A DNA stretch of 64,000 nt from Hyphomicrobiales bacterium (GCA_900473805.1 UCMS01000028.1:62001-126000); one strand, 5' to 3'. Shown: positions 46,053 through 56,198, counted from the stretch's first letter. Notes: generated by a model from the sequence alone, not told the origin. Program-made: numbers and translations.

Positions 46053-47030
46053 TTGATCAGGGCCTATAGAACAGACGGAAGTGCCGTAACATTCGGCCCC
46101 GACTCTGCCAGAAACCAAATTACCTCCGACATCATCTGGATCGACCTCGTCAGCCCGAGCGTCGAAGAAGAACATGCTGTCGAGCAGGCGATCGGCATAC
46201 CGCTGCCGACGCGCGAAGAACTGAAGGATATTGAGCCTTCCAGCCGGCTCTATGTCGAGAATGAAGCGGTCTATATGACGGCGTCGTTGATCTACAAGGC
46301 TGACACGGCCCTGCCGCAACTCACCGACATCGCCTTCATCCTGCACGACAATCGGTTGATCACCATCCGTTATGCCGAGCCGAAGTCCTTCGCCCTGTTC
46401 AGCGCGAGCCTGCTCAGGCTGAATGACCAGTGCAAGTCCGGAGCAACCTTGCTCGGCAGTCTGCTGGAAACGGTCGCCGATCGTACGGCCGAAATTCTCG
46501 AAACGCTGGCTGCCCGCCTTGATAGCCTGTCGGTATCCGTCTTTGTCGATCGCAAGACGGCCAAGCGACGCCCGCCTCGTTTTCTGGAAGACAAGCTTCT
46601 CGACATTGCCGCGCACCACCAGCTGGTCAGCAAGGTGCGCGACAGTCTGGTCTCCCTGTCCCGTCTGGTGACCTTCCTCAGTTCCCAGTCGGTTGTCCGC
46701 TCGGACGCGCTTGCAGCCGAACTCTGCAGCATTGTCGCCCGCGACATCCAGTCGCTGGGCGAGCATGCGGCATTTGTCGGCAACAACATTACATTCATGC
46801 TCGACGCCTCGCTTGGCCTGATCAGCGTCGAGCAGAACGCCATCATCAAGATCTTTTCGATTGCATCGGTCGTCTTCCTGCCGCCGACGCTCGTCGCCTC
46901 GATCTATGGCATGAACTTCCGCCTGATGCCGGAGCTCGAATGGGGCTTCGGTTATCCCATGGCGCTCGTCGCCATGCTGATATCGGCAGTGATACCCTTC
47001 TTGTTTTTCCGTTGGAAAGGCTGGCTCTGA
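46053..47030 (+). CDS. corA: CorA family magnesium transporter
   Basis: A 325-residue membrane protein with a large cytosolic N-terminal part and two C-terminal helices. The selectivity motif is YGMNF near residue 290, followed by MALVAMLISAVIPFLFFRW. No in-frame ATG or GTG is present at the N-terminus; the TTG at 46053 (MIRAYRTDGSAVTF) gives a usual length and family-like start, while a TTG 24 codons upstream adds an atypical cysteine-rich leader. It moves Mg2+ and possibly Co2+ or Ni2+. Confidence 0.9.
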   Translation: MIRAYRTDGSAVTFGPDSARNQITSDIIWIDLVSPSVEEEHAVEQAIGIPLPTREELKDIEPSSRLYVENEAVYMTASLIYKADTALPQLTDIAFILHDNRLITIRYAEPKSFALFSASLLRLNDQCKSGATLLGSLLETVADRTAEILETLAARLDSLSVSVFVDRKTAKRRPPRFLEDKLLDIAAHHQLVSKVRDSLVSLSRLVTFLSSQSVVRSDALAAELCSIVARDIQSLGEHAAFVGNNITFMLDASLGLISVEQNAIIKIFSIASVVFLPPTLVASIYGMNFRLMPELEWGFGYPMALVAMLISAVIPFLFFRWKGWL

Positions 47031-47045
47031 CGAGCCTGTAGTCTC

Positions 47046-48947
47046 ATGCAACACAGCGATAACCAGTCCGCGACTGGCCCCAAGGATGTGCGCAGCCTGT
47101 TCTTGCTCGCGGTCGGCTCCGTCGGCGTCGTCTACGGCGATATCGGCACCAGCCCCCTTTACGCCTTTCGCGAGGCATTGAAACCAATCGGCGCCGACGG
47201 CATCACTCGCGTTGAGATCATCGGCCTCATTTCACTGATGATCTGGGCTCTGACCATCATCGTGACCTTGAAATACGTTCTTTTCCTGCTGCGCGCCGAC
47301 AATGACGGGGAGGGCGGCACGCTCTCTCTTCTCGCACTGCTGTCGAAGACCGCCAACGGGCATGGCAAGATTCTGATGGTGCTCGGTTTGATCGGAGCGG
47401 CACTGTTTCTGGGCGATTCCATGATCACGCCGGCTCTGTCCGTCCTTTCCGCCGTGGAAGGCCTGAAGCTCGTGGCGCCGAGCATGGCGGAGTTCATTCT
47501 GCCCATTTCGATCGCCATCCTCGTCGGTCTGTTTGCCGTGCAGTCCCGGGGCACCGGGGCCGTTGCACGGTTTTTCGGTCCGATAACGGCCCTTTGGTTC
47601 CTGGTGATGGCAGCCGGGGGCATCATTCACATCTTTGACGATCCGGCCATCTTCGCCGCTTTCAATCCCTGGTATGCGATCAGCTTCTTGCTGCGCGAAG
47701 GATTTCTTGGCGTCATCGTCCTTGGTGCCGTCTTCCTTACGGTTACCGGTGCGGAAGCCCTTTACGCAGACCTCGGGCATTTTGGCCGACGTCCGATCCA
47801 ATGGGCGTGGTTCGTCCTGGTCTTTCCGGCTTTGGTCCTGAACTATCTGGGCCAGGGCGCGCTGGTGCTCCACAACCCGGAGGCCGCTTCCGATCCCTTC
47901 TTTCTGATGTTCCCCTCCTGGGCACTCCTGCCGATCGTCATCCTGGCCACATTTGCGACCATCATCGCCAGTCAGGCCGTCATTACCGGCGCCTTCTCTC
48001 TCGTGCGCCAGGCAATCCATCTCGGCTTCCTGCCGCGCATGCAGATCCTCTTCACCTCTGAGACGCAGACCGGCCAGATCTATCTGCCGTCCGTCAACAC
48101 GCTGCTGCTCATCGGTGTCGTGGCCCTGGTTCTGCTCTTCGAAAGTTCCGAGGCGCTTGCCACCGCCTACGGCATCTCGGTAACAGGTGCGATGGTTGTC
48201 ACGACGATCATGGCGTTCGAGTTCGTTCGCAAGAAGTGGAACTGGAGCTTGCCGCTGGCTGTGGCCGTGCTCACGCCCTTGCTCGTTCTGGAGTTTGTCT
48301 TCCTCGGCGCGAACCTCCTCAAGATCCATGATGGCGGCTATGTGCCCGTGCTCTTTGCGGCCGGTTTCACCATCGTCATGTGGACCTGGCGTCGCGGCAC
48401 CGCGATCATCTTCCAGAAGACCCGACGCGACGATATTCCCCTGGAATCCTTCATCGGTATGATCGAGAAGAAGGGGGATCATGGCCCTGCCTGTGTGACC
48501 GGGACCGCAATCTTCCTGACCAGCGATCCCACGCGGGCGCCGGCCGCCCTCATGCACAATCTGAAACACAACCACGTCATCCACGAGCGCAACATCATCC
48601 TGACCATCCGCACGCTCGGCCGCCCGCGCGTTGCGGAGGACCAGCGTTTCGAGGTCGAGGAACTGTCGGAACGCTTTTCTCGCGTCGAAATCCGTTTCGG
48701 TTTCATGGAGACGCAAAACGTGTCGAAGACATTGGCAAGCCTGCGCCGCGGGGGACTGAAGTTCGATATCATGTCGACGTCCTTCTATCTCGGTCGTCGC
48801 AAGCTGGTGCCGGGCAATGCCATGGGCATGCCACACTGGCAGGACCGGCTCTACATCGCGCTGGCCGATCTCGCCGCCGACCCCTCCGATTACTTCCGCC
48901 TGCCGGCGAACCGTGTGGTGGAATTGGGGTCCCACGTGATCATCTGA
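47046..48947 (+). CDS. kup: Potassium uptake protein Kup
   Basis: A 633-residue KUP/HAK transporter with about 12 membrane helices and a C-terminal cytosolic part (from about residue 480). The family signature [19 protein letters not shown] lies at residues 27-45, and [18 protein letters not shown] near residue 120. It takes up K+ with protons. It starts 15 bases after corA, so two cation transporters may share a transcript. A strong terminator follows. Confidence 0.95.
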   Translation: MQHSDNQSATGPKDVRSLFLLAVGSVGVVYGDIGTSPLYAFREALKPIGADGITRVEIIGLISLMIWALTIIVTLKYVLFLLRADNDGEGGTLSLLALLSKTANGHGKILMVLGLIGAALFLGDSMITPALSVLSAVEGLKLVAPSMAEFILPISIAILVGLFAVQSRGTGAVARFFGPITALWFLVMAAGGIIHIFDDPAIFAAFNPWYAISFLLREGFLGVIVLGAVFLTVTGAEALYADLGHFGRRPIQWAWFVLVFPALVLNYLGQGALVLHNPEAASDPFFLMFPSWALLPIVILATFATIIASQAVITGAFSLVRQAIHLGFLPRMQILFTSETQTGQIYLPSVNTLLLIGVVALVLLFESSEALATAYGISVTGAMVVTTIMAFEFVRKKWNWSLPLAVAVLTPLLVLEFVFLGANLLKIHDGGYVPVLFAAGFTIVMWTWRRGTAIIFQKTRRDDIPLESFIGMIEKKGDHGPACVTGTAIFLTSDPTRAPAALMHNLKHNHVIHERNIILTIRTLGRPRVAEDQRFEVEELSERFSRVEIRFGFMETQNVSKTLASLRRGGLKFDIMSTSFYLGRRKLVPGNAMGMPHWQDRLYIALADLAADPSDYFRLPANRVVELGSHVII

Positions 48948-48973
48948 CCCCCTGGTCTCATAGACTGCAGCAC

Positions 48974-49003
48974 AAAAGCCGTCGGGATGCCCGGCGGCTT
49001 TTT
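48974..49003 (+). terminator. Terminator of kup
   Basis: AAAAGCCGTCGGG and CCCGGCGGCTTTT pair across a three-base loop (one G-U pair), ending in TTTTT. Confidence 0.88.
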
Positions 49004-49041
49004 GCGTGTGTACGCTTCCGTTTCGAAGCGTCGTTGCGAGG

Positions 49042-49066
49042 CGTTAACCATCCATCAAGGTTAACG
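49042..49066. promoter_or_regulatory. Inverted repeat upstream of the cell-wall hydrolase gene
   Basis: CGTTAACC, nine bases, GGTTAACG: a perfect eight-base dyad about 57 bases before the TTG start. The half sites contain TTAAC as in CtrA sites, but the spacing is not that of the TTAA-N7-TTAAC consensus. Confidence 0.45.
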
Positions 49067-49122
49067 AGAGATAGTTTGCTAATGTATTTCCCGTCGCTTC
49101 CGCGTAGTGTTGGAGTCTGGCC

Positions 49123-50295
49123 TTGCGTCTCTCGTCCCGTCCTTCGAAGAAGGTCCTGTCCCGTTTGGAGACCTGGACCTCTCCCCTGGTGTTCGGCCTC
49201 GCATCCTGGCTGATCTTCCCAACCGTCGCCGCCCAGGCCGATATGGCGGGTATGCTGGCAGGCCTCGATCGCGGCGCCAGCAATTGGCGTATGGTGCTCA
49301 CGGCCTCGCCGGCAGGGTCCATTCATGAAGCGAGCCTCTCATTCCCCGGGGAGCAGTCCGATGGCCTGCAGGCCGGTGCCGGCCTCGTCCTCCCTGACGG
49401 CCGCCGCATCGCATTTGACGGTGGCAAGGCCGATCCGGATGCCTTGCCTGACGAAATGCGCGTCACCAGGGACTTGAAGAAGGGCAGGGTGGTTGCCGTC
49501 GAGCCGATGCTGCCGCCACGCGCTTTTTCCGCCGGCTCCATCCTGCAACGGACCAGCTTCCTCTTCGATCCGAAGGTCAATGCGCCTGCCGCTTTCACAC
49601 AGAAGGACGGCAAGACGAAACCGGTCGAACTCGCGAGCTTCTACTTCAAGCGTGAGACCCCCGCGGTTGATCCCGCTCTCCCGGCAATGATTGCCGATCT
49701 CGTGACCAATACCACGCCGGATGTGCTGGCTACCGCCTATGCGCCGCCCGCACCGGATTACGCCAGCGTCTCGCCATTCGATTCGATCCTGACGAACAAG
49801 GACGAGAACGCCGGGCGCTTCGTGCCAGAGATCGGTCCGCAGGATCACGCTTGGGCTGCGACGCCCCTGCCAGCAGGTGTCTTCTCGGCGAAGGAGCAGA
49901 AATGCCTCGCCGAAGGCATTTATTTTGAGGCGCGTGGAGAATCCGTGAAGGGCCAGGCCGCCGTCGCACAGGTCATCCTCAACCGTGTCCGCAATCCACA
50001 CTATCCGGACACCATCTGTGGCGTCGTTTACCAGAACGAAGACTGGCGCAACCGCTGCCAGTTCTCCTTCGCCTGTGACCGGATCCCCGACATCGTCACT
50101 TCGCCGCGCCACTGGAAGATCGCGAAGGAAATTGCCATGGCGGTCACCGCCGGCAAGATCTGGTTTAAGGATGTCGGCTCGGCAACCCATTACCACGCCA
50201 CCTATGTGCGCCCGGCCTGGGGCCCGACGATGAAGCGGGTGGAGAAAATCGGCAAGCACATCTTCTACCGCACCTATGGCGGCGGGTGGAGCTGA
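49123..50295 (+). CDS. Cell wall hydrolase, SleB-type (Hydrolase_2)
   Basis: A 390-residue exported protein. The N-terminus has a basic stretch and a hydrophobic segment (LVFGLASWLIFPTVAAQA) acting as signal peptide. The C-terminal Hydrolase_2 domain begins near residue 265 with KCLAEGIYFEARGES, whose glutamate is the presumed catalytic residue, then AVAQVILNRVRNPHYPDTIC and CQFSFACD. It should cleave peptidoglycan glycan strands. Start is TTG at 49123 with GGAG about eight bases before it; no ATG is nearby in frame. Confidence 0.87.
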   Translation: MRLSSRPSKKVLSRLETWTSPLVFGLASWLIFPTVAAQADMAGMLAGLDRGASNWRMVLTASPAGSIHEASLSFPGEQSDGLQAGAGLVLPDGRRIAFDGGKADPDALPDEMRVTRDLKKGRVVAVEPMLPPRAFSAGSILQRTSFLFDPKVNAPAAFTQKDGKTKPVELASFYFKRETPAVDPALPAMIADLVTNTTPDVLATAYAPPAPDYASVSPFDSILTNKDENAGRFVPEIGPQDHAWAATPLPAGVFSAKEQKCLAEGIYFEARGESVKGQAAVAQVILNRVRNPHYPDTICGVVYQNEDWRNRCQFSFACDRIPDIVTSPRHWKIAKEIAMAVTAGKIWFKDVGSATHYHATYVRPAWGPTMKRVEKIGKHIFYRTYGGGWS

Positions 50296-50300
50296 CGCCA

Positions 50301-50495
50301 TCAGCGCAGCCGGTCGAGCCATCCGCTGAGCAGGGGGACGGCCAGGAACGATGCGAGATAGAGGGACGGGACCGCGATAAGGATAGGGATCAGCGGACCG
50401 AGGTTGCTCTCGGGCCAATAGGTCCAGCCGATATATGTGCCGATCCACCAGCCTGCCACAAGGGACAGCAGGATGCGTGTCACGAACCGTATCAT
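50301..50495 (-). CDS. Small membrane protein
   Basis: A 64-residue protein starting MIRFVTRILLSLVAGWWIG, with two hydrophobic helices (about residues 4-25 and 32-57) separated by TYWPESNLGP. GGAGG lies about 11 bases before the ATG. No family is recognised. It is convergent with the hydrolase gene and divergent from the atp operon. Confidence 0.6.
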   Translation of the reverse strand: MIRFVTRILLSLVAGWWIGTYIGWTYWPESNLGPLIPILIAVPSLYLASFLAVPLLSGWLDRLR

Positions 50496-50871
50496 GAAAT
50501 CGTCCTCCGCATCCGGGCCTCGACGACATCCATTTAGCATACTTCGCTGTCGGTCGGCATGCCACGGGTTCGGGCCCGGCGGGCTCCGACTTCCCTCTGG
50601 CCGGATGCGGGGGATTCTCGCCCTGTGCCGCGGCCAAGTGACACGATTTGCCACTTGTCATCCGACGGGAAACGCCGCATTACACTTAAGTCTATGATTT
50701 TTCGGGGTTAATTTGTGGTGTAACTTGCCCCTTCTATGCCTTGACTATATGGGGCCTCAAAATTATGGTGCGGCCGACTTCAAAGCGGGCCAGAAGGGTA
50801 TGTCTCCGGCCGTTTCTGCATTCAATTCGGGCGCAAACGGCCCATCGAAGACGGAGCGGACGTAGAGGATC
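50496..50871. other. Upstream region of the atp F0 operon
   Basis: A 376-base gap. The half near 50680-50770 is A+T-richer and contains the promoter candidate below. Nothing else is recognised; the part near 50560-50640 is G+C-rich without a coding signal. Confidence 0.4.
50741..50768 (+). promoter_or_regulatory. Promoter candidate for the atp F0 operon
   Basis: TTGACT at 50741-50746, a 16-base spacer and TTATGG at 50763-50768, about 100 bases upstream of atpI. The -10 box is a weak match. Confidence 0.35.
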
Positions 50872-51234
50872 ATGACGGATAACCGGGAAGAAGGTCTGGA
50901 CGAACGTCGTCGACGACTGGCCGCCGAACTCGCACAGCGAGGCGTCGCGGACAGGGCTGAGGAACGGGACGAGATCCGCGCCGAAGAAACCCGAAAGGGT
51001 TACGGAATGGCGATGAAGATCTCGAGCGAGTTCATCTCGGCCGTGATCGTCGGTGCGATCCTGGGCTATCTTTTCGACCACTTTGTGGGCACGTCCCCCT
51101 GGGGCATGATCGTCATGCTTCTCCTGGGTTTTTGTGCCGGTGTGTTGAACGTCTTGCGCACGGTCGGAATGGTGGCGACGCCAAATCCCGTCGAGCGGAA
51201 GATGGATTTGGAAAACAAGGGCAAGGACCGCTAG
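50872..51234 (+). CDS. atpI: ATP synthase accessory protein AtpI
   Basis: A 120-residue protein encoded first in the F0 operon. A charged N-terminal part (to about residue 48) is followed by two membrane helices ([16 protein letters not shown] and [19 protein letters not shown]), the AtpI pattern. It assists assembly of the c-ring and possibly magnesium supply in other bacteria. Confidence 0.9.
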   Translation: MTDNREEGLDERRRRLAAELAQRGVADRAEERDEIRAEETRKGYGMAMKISSEFISAVIVGAILGYLFDHFVGTSPWGMIVMLLLGFCAGVLNVLRTVGMVATPNPVERKMDLENKGKDR

Positions 51235-51290
51235 TCGGTCCGCGCCGGAAGAGAATGCCCGCTCCGGCGGCAAAAGCGAAAGAGCAGAAC

Positions 51291-52043
51291 GTGTCGAACG
51301 ATCCTACTCATCAGTTCCTGGTTCAGAAGATTGTGCCGATCGAAATCGGCGGAGTTGATCTTTCGTTTACCAATGCGTCGCTGTTCATGGTTGCCACTGT
51401 AGCCGCAGCCGCAGGTTTCCTCTACTTCTCCACCTCCAATCGCGGCTTGATCCCGACGCGCATGCAGTCGGTCGCCGAGATGTCCTACGAATTTATTGCC
51501 TCCATGCTGCGCGAAGGCGCCGGAAGTCACGGGATGAAGTTCTTCCCGATGGTCTTCTCGCTCTTCATGTTCGTTCTGACGGCGAACCTGCTCGGTATGG
51601 TGCCCTACTTCTTCACCATTACCAGCCAGATCATCGTAACCTTTGCCCTCGCGCTCTTCGTGATCGGCACGGTTCTCGTCTATGGCTTCTACAAGCACGG
51701 CCTTCACTTCCTCAAGGTCTTCGTGCCGAGCGGTGTTCCCGGCGCGCTCCTGCCGCTGGTTGTCGCCATCGAAGTGATCTCGTTCCTCTCGCGTCCGATT
51801 TCGCTCTCCGTGCGTCTCTTCGCCAACATGCTGGCTGGACACATCACGCTCAAGGTTTTCGCAGGCTTCGTAACCTCGCTCAGCGCGCTCGGTGCGCTCG
51901 GCGTTGGTGGCGCTATCCTGCCCCTCCTCATGACCGTCGCCCTGACGGGTCTCGAGTTCCTCGTCGCCTTCCTCCAGGCCTATGTTTTTGCGGTGCTGAC
52001 TTGCATGTACCTCAATGACGCAATACACCCCGGCGGGCACTAA
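51291..52043 (+). CDS. atpB: F0F1 ATP synthase subunit a
   Basis: Stator membrane subunit providing the proton half-channels. The 250-residue protein has five to six helices and the essential arginine in [15 protein letters not shown] near residue 170, with [20 protein letters not shown] at the C-terminus. Start is GTG at 51291 ([12 protein letters not shown]), the rhizobial form; an ATG 12 codons upstream with GGAAG before it is an alternative. Confidence 0.95.
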   Translation: MSNDPTHQFLVQKIVPIEIGGVDLSFTNASLFMVATVAAAAGFLYFSTSNRGLIPTRMQSVAEMSYEFIASMLREGAGSHGMKFFPMVFSLFMFVLTANLLGMVPYFFTITSQIIVTFALALFVIGTVLVYGFYKHGLHFLKVFVPSGVPGALLPLVVAIEVISFLSRPISLSVRLFANMLAGHITLKVFAGFVTSLSALGALGVGGAILPLLMTVALTGLEFLVAFLQAYVFAVLTCMYLNDAIHPGGH

Positions 52044-52112
52044 GGATCACCGACATCGGCGCCTCTCGCGCCAGTCAATAGCCGCAAACAACCATCTCGA
52101 AGGAGTTCATTC

Positions 52113-52340
52113 ATGGAAGCGGAAGCAGCAAAGTTCATCGGCGCAGGTCTGGCTTGCTTTGGCATGGCCGGCACGGCTCTCGGCCTCGGCAACATCTTCG
52201 GCAGCTACCTGTCGGGCGCCCTGCGCAACCCGTCTGCCGCTGACAGCCAGTTCGGCCGTCTGGTATTCGGCTTCGCCGTTACGGAAGCTCTGGGCATCTT
52301 CTCGCTGCTCGTAGCTCTCCTTCTCCTGTTCGTCGTCTAA
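52113..52340 (+). CDS. atpE: F0F1 ATP synthase subunit c
   Basis: Rotor-ring proteolipid of 75 residues: two helices joined by a polar loop (GALRNPSAADSQ), with the proton-carrying glutamate in GFAVTEALGIF near residue 58. Sequence EAEAAKFIGAGLACFGMAG is typical of alphaproteobacteria. GGAG lies before the start. A stem-loop follows its stop. Confidence 0.97.
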   Translation: MEAEAAKFIGAGLACFGMAGTALGLGNIFGSYLSGALRNPSAADSQFGRLVFGFAVTEALGIFSLLVALLLLFVV

Positions 52341-52357
52341 TAGCGACTACAGTCTGG

Positions 52358-52389
52358 GATCACGGCGCGCCAAACCGGCAGCCGTGATC
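52358..52389 (+). promoter_or_regulatory. Stem-loop between atpE and atpF'
   Basis: GATCACGGC and GCCGTGATC form a perfect nine-base stem around a 14-base loop, with no T-run. It lies in the only sizeable gap inside the operon after atpE and may stabilise the mRNA for the subunit needed in most copies. Confidence 0.5.
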
Positions 52390-52421
52390 TCGCGCATTTG
52401 AGCCTACACCTGGAGGTGAGC

Positions 52422-53012
52422 ATGTTTGTGACCCCCGCCTTTGCTGAGGAAGTCCCGGCAGAAGGCCAGCTTCACACGGAAACCGGCGTTGCCCATGACG
52501 AAGGTCACGGCAAGGCAGTCTTCGGACCGTTCGATACCAGCACCTTTGCATCGCAGCTTCTGTGGCTGGTCATTACGTTCGGCCTCTTCTACATGCTCAT
52601 GCAGAAGGTCATCGTCCCGCGTGTCGGCAGCATTCTCGAGACGCGCCACGACCGTATTGCGCAGGATCTCGACGAGGCCGCTCGTCTGAAGTCCGAAGCC
52701 GACGCTGCCATCGAAACATATGAGCGCGAACTGAGCGCAGCCAAGGCGAAAGCCGGCCAGATCGCTTCCGTCGCCCGCGATGAAGCCAAGGCAAAGGCTG
52801 ATGCCGAGCGCGCCAAGGTCGAAGCCGACCTGAACGCCAAGATCGCCGCCGCCGAAACGCGGATCGCCGAGATCAAGGCCAAGGCATTCGCCGAAGTCGA
52901 CACCATTGCCATCGATACTGTCGGGTCGATCGTCGAAGAACTGATTGGTTCCAAGGCAACTGCCGCTGACATCAAGGCCGCCGTCTCCGGCGTCGCCAAG
53001 CAGGGAGCGTGA
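52422..53012 (+). CDS. atpF': F0F1 ATP synthase subunit b'
   Basis: Peripheral stalk subunit of 196 residues. A short N-terminal part leads to one membrane helix ([18 protein letters not shown] near residue 50), then a long alanine/lysine/glutamate-rich coiled coil. Alphaproteobacteria use a b/b' pair encoded by two genes. Start ATG at 52422 with GGAGG about seven bases upstream. Confidence 0.95.
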   Translation: MFVTPAFAEEVPAEGQLHTETGVAHDEGHGKAVFGPFDTSTFASQLLWLVITFGLFYMLMQKVIVPRVGSILETRHDRIAQDLDEAARLKSEADAAIETYERELSAAKAKAGQIASVARDEAKAKADAERAKVEADLNAKIAAAETRIAEIKAKAFAEVDTIAIDTVGSIVEELIGSKATAADIKAAVSGVAKQGA

Positions 53013-53017
53013 CGAGC

Positions 53018-53503
53018 ATGCATCTCGACGCAACTTTCTACGCCCTCGTCGGCCTGATCATCTTCCTCGCCCTGCTCGCCTATCTCAAGGTGCCGGGCAT
53101 GATGGCGAAGGCACTCGACGAGCGCGCTGACAAGATCTCCGCCGAATTGGCGGAAGCCAAGCGCCTGCGCGAAGAGGCCCAGCATCTTCTGGCCGAATAC
53201 CAGCGCAAGCGCAAGGAAGCCGAAGCGGAAGCAGCAAGCATCGTCGCCGCTGCAGAACGCGAAGCAACAGCGCTCGCTGCCGAAGCCAAGCAGAAGACGG
53301 AAGAGTTCATCGCCCGTCGCAATGCGCTCTCTGAGCAGAAGATCAAGCAGGCCGAAACCGAAGCCGTCAACGCCGTACGGTCGGCAGCAGTCGATCTCGC
53401 GGTTGCTGCGGCCGAGAAGGTCCTGGCGAAGAAGGCCGACGATAGCGTGCAGCAGGCGCTGTTCAAAGCCTCGCTCGGTGAGGTAAAGTCGCGCCTGAAC
53501 TGA
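53018..53503 (+). CDS. atpF: F0F1 ATP synthase subunit b
   Basis: A 161-residue stalk subunit: N-terminal helix (FYALVGLIIFLALLAYL), then a coiled coil rich in alanine, lysine and glutamate. It starts five bases after atpF'. It ends the F0 operon; no F1 genes follow, as is usual in this group. A terminator follows at 53536. Confidence 0.95.
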   Translation: MHLDATFYALVGLIIFLALLAYLKVPGMMAKALDERADKISAELAEAKRLREEAQHLLAEYQRKRKEAEAEAASIVAAAEREATALAAEAKQKTEEFIARRNALSEQKIKQAETEAVNAVRSAAVDLAVAAAEKVLAKKADDSVQQALFKASLGEVKSRLN

Positions 53504-53535
53504 GTTCGGGCGGCGTCACAAGCGCCGAAGATTTT

Positions 53536-53570
53536 AAACGCCCCGATCGGTCACCGATCGGGGTGTTTTT
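53536..53570 (+). terminator. Terminator of the atp F0 operon
   Basis: AAACGCCCCGATCGG and CCGATCGGGGTGTTT pair across a three-base loop (one G-U pair) and run into TTTTT. Confidence 0.9.
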
Positions 53571-53587
53571 CGTTTGGAGGCACCGGC

Positions 53588-54070
53588 ATGGCATTGCGTT
53601 CTCTTGGTACGTTTGCGGCCGTGGCCGCGCTTGTTGGCCTGACAACGCTTAAGGCGGTATGGGCTAATGAGAAGCTCTCATGGCTTGGCTGGAGCGGCGA
53701 GGGGGCGGCGTCGCTTGCTTATGGCCTGGCAGAAAGCGATCACGTCCTGCTCTCACTGGCTTGCGAGAAGGCCGGAACACCCATCCGCCTTGTCTATCCC
53801 CATGAACCCGAGCAGCCGGTGGATGGAGGCACCTACGAGTTGACGCTAAAGACGGAGAAACAGGCGCTGTCGCTCAAGACGACAGGCACCCGGCTGGAAA
53901 TGGACGATCTCTTCATCCTCGAAGGCGAGTTGCCCAAGGGCGCCGATCTCCTTGCGCTTCTCACCGCCGGAAAAACGCTGACAGTCGCCGTGGACCAGGA
54001 CGTGACGGAACTTCCCCTCGATGGCGCGGCCTCGGCCGGTTCGGCTTTGTTCGAAGTCTGCGGTCGCTGA
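53588..54070 (+). CDS. Exported protein of unknown function
   Basis: A 160-residue protein with a likely signal peptide (MALRSLGTFAAVAALVGLTTL, then AVWANEKL) and a beta-strand-rich mature part. One cysteine occurs near residue 59 and one near the C-terminus (FEVCGR), which could form a disulfide. GGAGG precedes the ATG. No family is recognised. It begins 17 bases after the atp terminator and is convergent with rnhB. Confidence 0.7.
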   Translation: MALRSLGTFAAVAALVGLTTLKAVWANEKLSWLGWSGEGAASLAYGLAESDHVLLSLACEKAGTPIRLVYPHEPEQPVDGGTYELTLKTEKQALSLKTTGTRLEMDDLFILEGELPKGADLLALLTAGKTLTVAVDQDVTELPLDGAASAGSALFEVCGR

Positions 54071-54080
54071 CTCCATCCGT

Positions 54081-54767
54081 CTAGAGCGCGGGTGCAGGGG
54101 CGAGTTCGGTATCTGGACCAGGTTTCAGCGGCCGGAAACTCATCCGATGCAAAGGGCAGGGACCGTGCGCGACGATTGCGCTGCGATGGCGGTCTGTCCC
54201 GTAGCCGGCATGCAGATCGAAGCCGTAATCGGGATAGACCAGCCCCGCCCGAACCATCATCCGGTCGCGCATCACCTTGGCAAGGATCGAAGCGGCGGCA
54301 ATCGACACCGAACGCGCATCTCCCTTCACCACCGCCTCGCCGGAACAGCCGAGGCCGGGTGGCACGTCGCGACCGTCGGTCAGCACATGCCGTGCCTCGA
54401 GGCAAAGGCCGGCCACGGCACGGCGCATGGCATCAAGGCTCGCCTTGCGAATGTCGATCAGGTCGATCCGACGGGGCGACGATGAAGCAATGGATACGGT
54501 CGCCGTGGCGATAATCTCCTCATAGAGAGCCTCGCGCTGGCGGGTGGAGAGCTTCTTGGAGTCGTTCAGTCCCGCCGGAATGTGCTTGGGGTCGAGAATG
54601 ACCGCCGCCGCCACGACGGGGCCTGCCAGAGGCCCGCGTCCGGCCTCGTCCGTGCCGGCGACAGGCCAGGAGCCTCGCCGTTTGGCCCGGCTCTCCAGGG
54701 AGAAATCCGGGACCAGCGGCAGGTCGGGAAAAAGGCCAGGAGAATCGGGTGGCGTGCGCGTTTTCAT
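54081..54767 (-). CDS. rnhB: Ribonuclease HII
   Basis: Removes ribonucleotides and RNA from RNA-DNA hybrids. The 228-residue protein has the catalytic DEAG motif in [20 protein letters not shown] near residue 38, [15 protein letters not shown], and further acidic residues in [19 protein letters not shown]. The start [17 protein letters not shown] at 54767 is family-like; a frame extending 30 codons upstream is not. Confidence 0.93.
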   Translation of the reverse strand: MKTRTPPDSPGLFPDLPLVPDFSLESRAKRRGSWPVAGTDEAGRGPLAGPVVAAAVILDPKHIPAGLNDSKKLSTRQREALYEEIIATATVSIASSSPRRIDLIDIRKASLDAMRRAVAGLCLEARHVLTDGRDVPPGLGCSGEAVVKGDARSVSIAAASILAKVMRDRMMVRAGLVYPDYGFDLHAGYGTDRHRSAIVAHGPCPLHRMSFRPLKPGPDTELAPAPAL

Positions 54768-54910
54768 GCGGCAGAAATCGCACGCGCACCCGACCTCCTG
54801 CAAGTCCCCGGTCCCTTCGGCCATTGACGACCTCAGGGGCGGCTTACCAGGGACCACATCCGGTGCGAGGCGGCGGACAACCGCACCGGAATCTCAAACG
54901 ATACGCCCTA

Positions 54911-56068
54911 TCAGAGCAGGGAAAGCTGAACCCCGTCGCTGTTCGGCGACAGAAAAAGATCCTCGCGCAGATGCAGGCTGCGGCGAAGAAGCCCGAGCCG
55001 CTTTGTTGCCATCTCGAAGCGGCGGCTGATCTGCCAGGCATAGGGACCGGCACCCTTCATCCGCTTACCGAATTCGGCATCGTAATCCTTGCCATCCCGC
55101 ATGGAGCGCACCAGCGACATCACGTGGCGATAGCGGTCCGGATAGTGCTGCAGCAGCCAGTCGCGAAACAGCGGGCTCACTTCGAGCGGCAGGCGCAACA
55201 GCACGTAACTCGCCTCGGACGCACCAGCAGCCTTGCCGCTGTCGAGGATCCGTTCGATCTCGTGGTCGTTCAGCGCTGGAATGACGGGCGCCATCATGAT
55301 GGCCACGGGAATGCCGGCTTCCGAAAGTGTCCTGATCGCCTCCAGGCGCTTTGCAGGCGTCGAGGCGCGCGGCTCCATGGTCCGGGCGAGCTTGCGATCG
55401 AGCGTGGTCACGGAAATGCCGACCTTCACCAGACCCCGCTCCGCCATCGACTTCAAGATGTCGATATCACGCAGGATCAGCGCCGACTTGGTCACGATCA
55501 CCACCGGATGATTGGCCTTGTCGAGGACCTCCAGGATCTGGCGCATGATCCGCCATTCCCGCTCGATCGGCTGATAGGGATCCGTATTCGTGCCGATGGC
55601 GATCGGCTTCACCTTGTAGCCGGGCTTCGACAGTTCCCGTTCCAGAAGCCGCGGTGCATCCGGCTTGGCAAAGAGCTTGGCCTCAAAGTCGAGGCCGGCC
55701 GACAGGCCCATGTAGCTGTGCGTCGGCCGGGCAAAGCAATAGATGCAGCCGTGCTCGCAGCCGCGATAGGGATTGATCGAGCGGTCGAAGGGAATGTCTG
55801 GGGAGTCGTTGCGGGTGATGACAGTGCGCGGCTTTTCAACCTGCACCTCGGTCTTGAACGGAGGCATCTCCTCCAGCATCTGCCAGCCGTCGTCGAAGGC
55901 CACGCGCTCGAGCTTTTCGAACCGCCCGGACGGATTGATGCCGGCTGCTCGTCCACGCCGGCGATCGATGTCGATCCGCAGGCCGGATGCGCCCATGACT
56001 GCATCGGCAATATCTGCCGTATTGCCGGGCTGAAAGGCAGCCTGGCTCACAAGAGACAGCTCGTTCAT
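54911..56068 (-). CDS. PA0069 family radical SAM protein (SplB-like)
   Basis: A 385-residue radical SAM enzyme with the cluster motif in INPYRGCEHGCIYCFARPTH near residue 105 (CxxxCxxC). GTNTDPYQPIEREWRIMRQ and ITKSALILRDIDIL-like segments match the PA0069 group, which is related to spore photoproduct lyase. Its reaction is unknown; a role in DNA repair is suggested by the relatives. GAGGAG precedes the ATG. It is divergent from the glycosyltransferase gene. Confidence 0.88.
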   Translation of the reverse strand: MNELSLVSQAAFQPGNTADIADAVMGASGLRIDIDRRRGRAAGINPSGRFEKLERVAFDDGWQMLEEMPPFKTEVQVEKPRTVITRNDSPDIPFDRSINPYRGCEHGCIYCFARPTHSYMGLSAGLDFEAKLFAKPDAPRLLERELSKPGYKVKPIAIGTNTDPYQPIEREWRIMRQILEVLDKANHPVVIVTKSALILRDIDILKSMAERGLVKVGISVTTLDRKLARTMEPRASTPAKRLEAIRTLSEAGIPVAIMMAPVIPALNDHEIERILDSGKAAGASEASYVLLRLPLEVSPLFRDWLLQHYPDRYRHVMSLVRSMRDGKDYDAEFGKRMKGAGPYAWQISRRFEMATKRLGLLRRSLHLREDLFLSPNSDGVQLSLL

Positions 56069-56198
56069 GTTTGCTCCTCACGGGCTTCGCCGGCCCGTTC
56101 AATGACTTTATTCCTAAGCCACAAATGAGAACAATGCAAGAACAAACTTCATAAATCTGTCAGTGGCAAAACTTTGTGCAATGCGATAGATGTAGGCA

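Noticed and set aside
47232..48935. Long minus-strand open frame opposite kup
   Set aside because: High-G+C codon bias keeps the opposite strand open; the translation is rich in histidine, glutamine and arginine with no domain, while kup is unmistakable.
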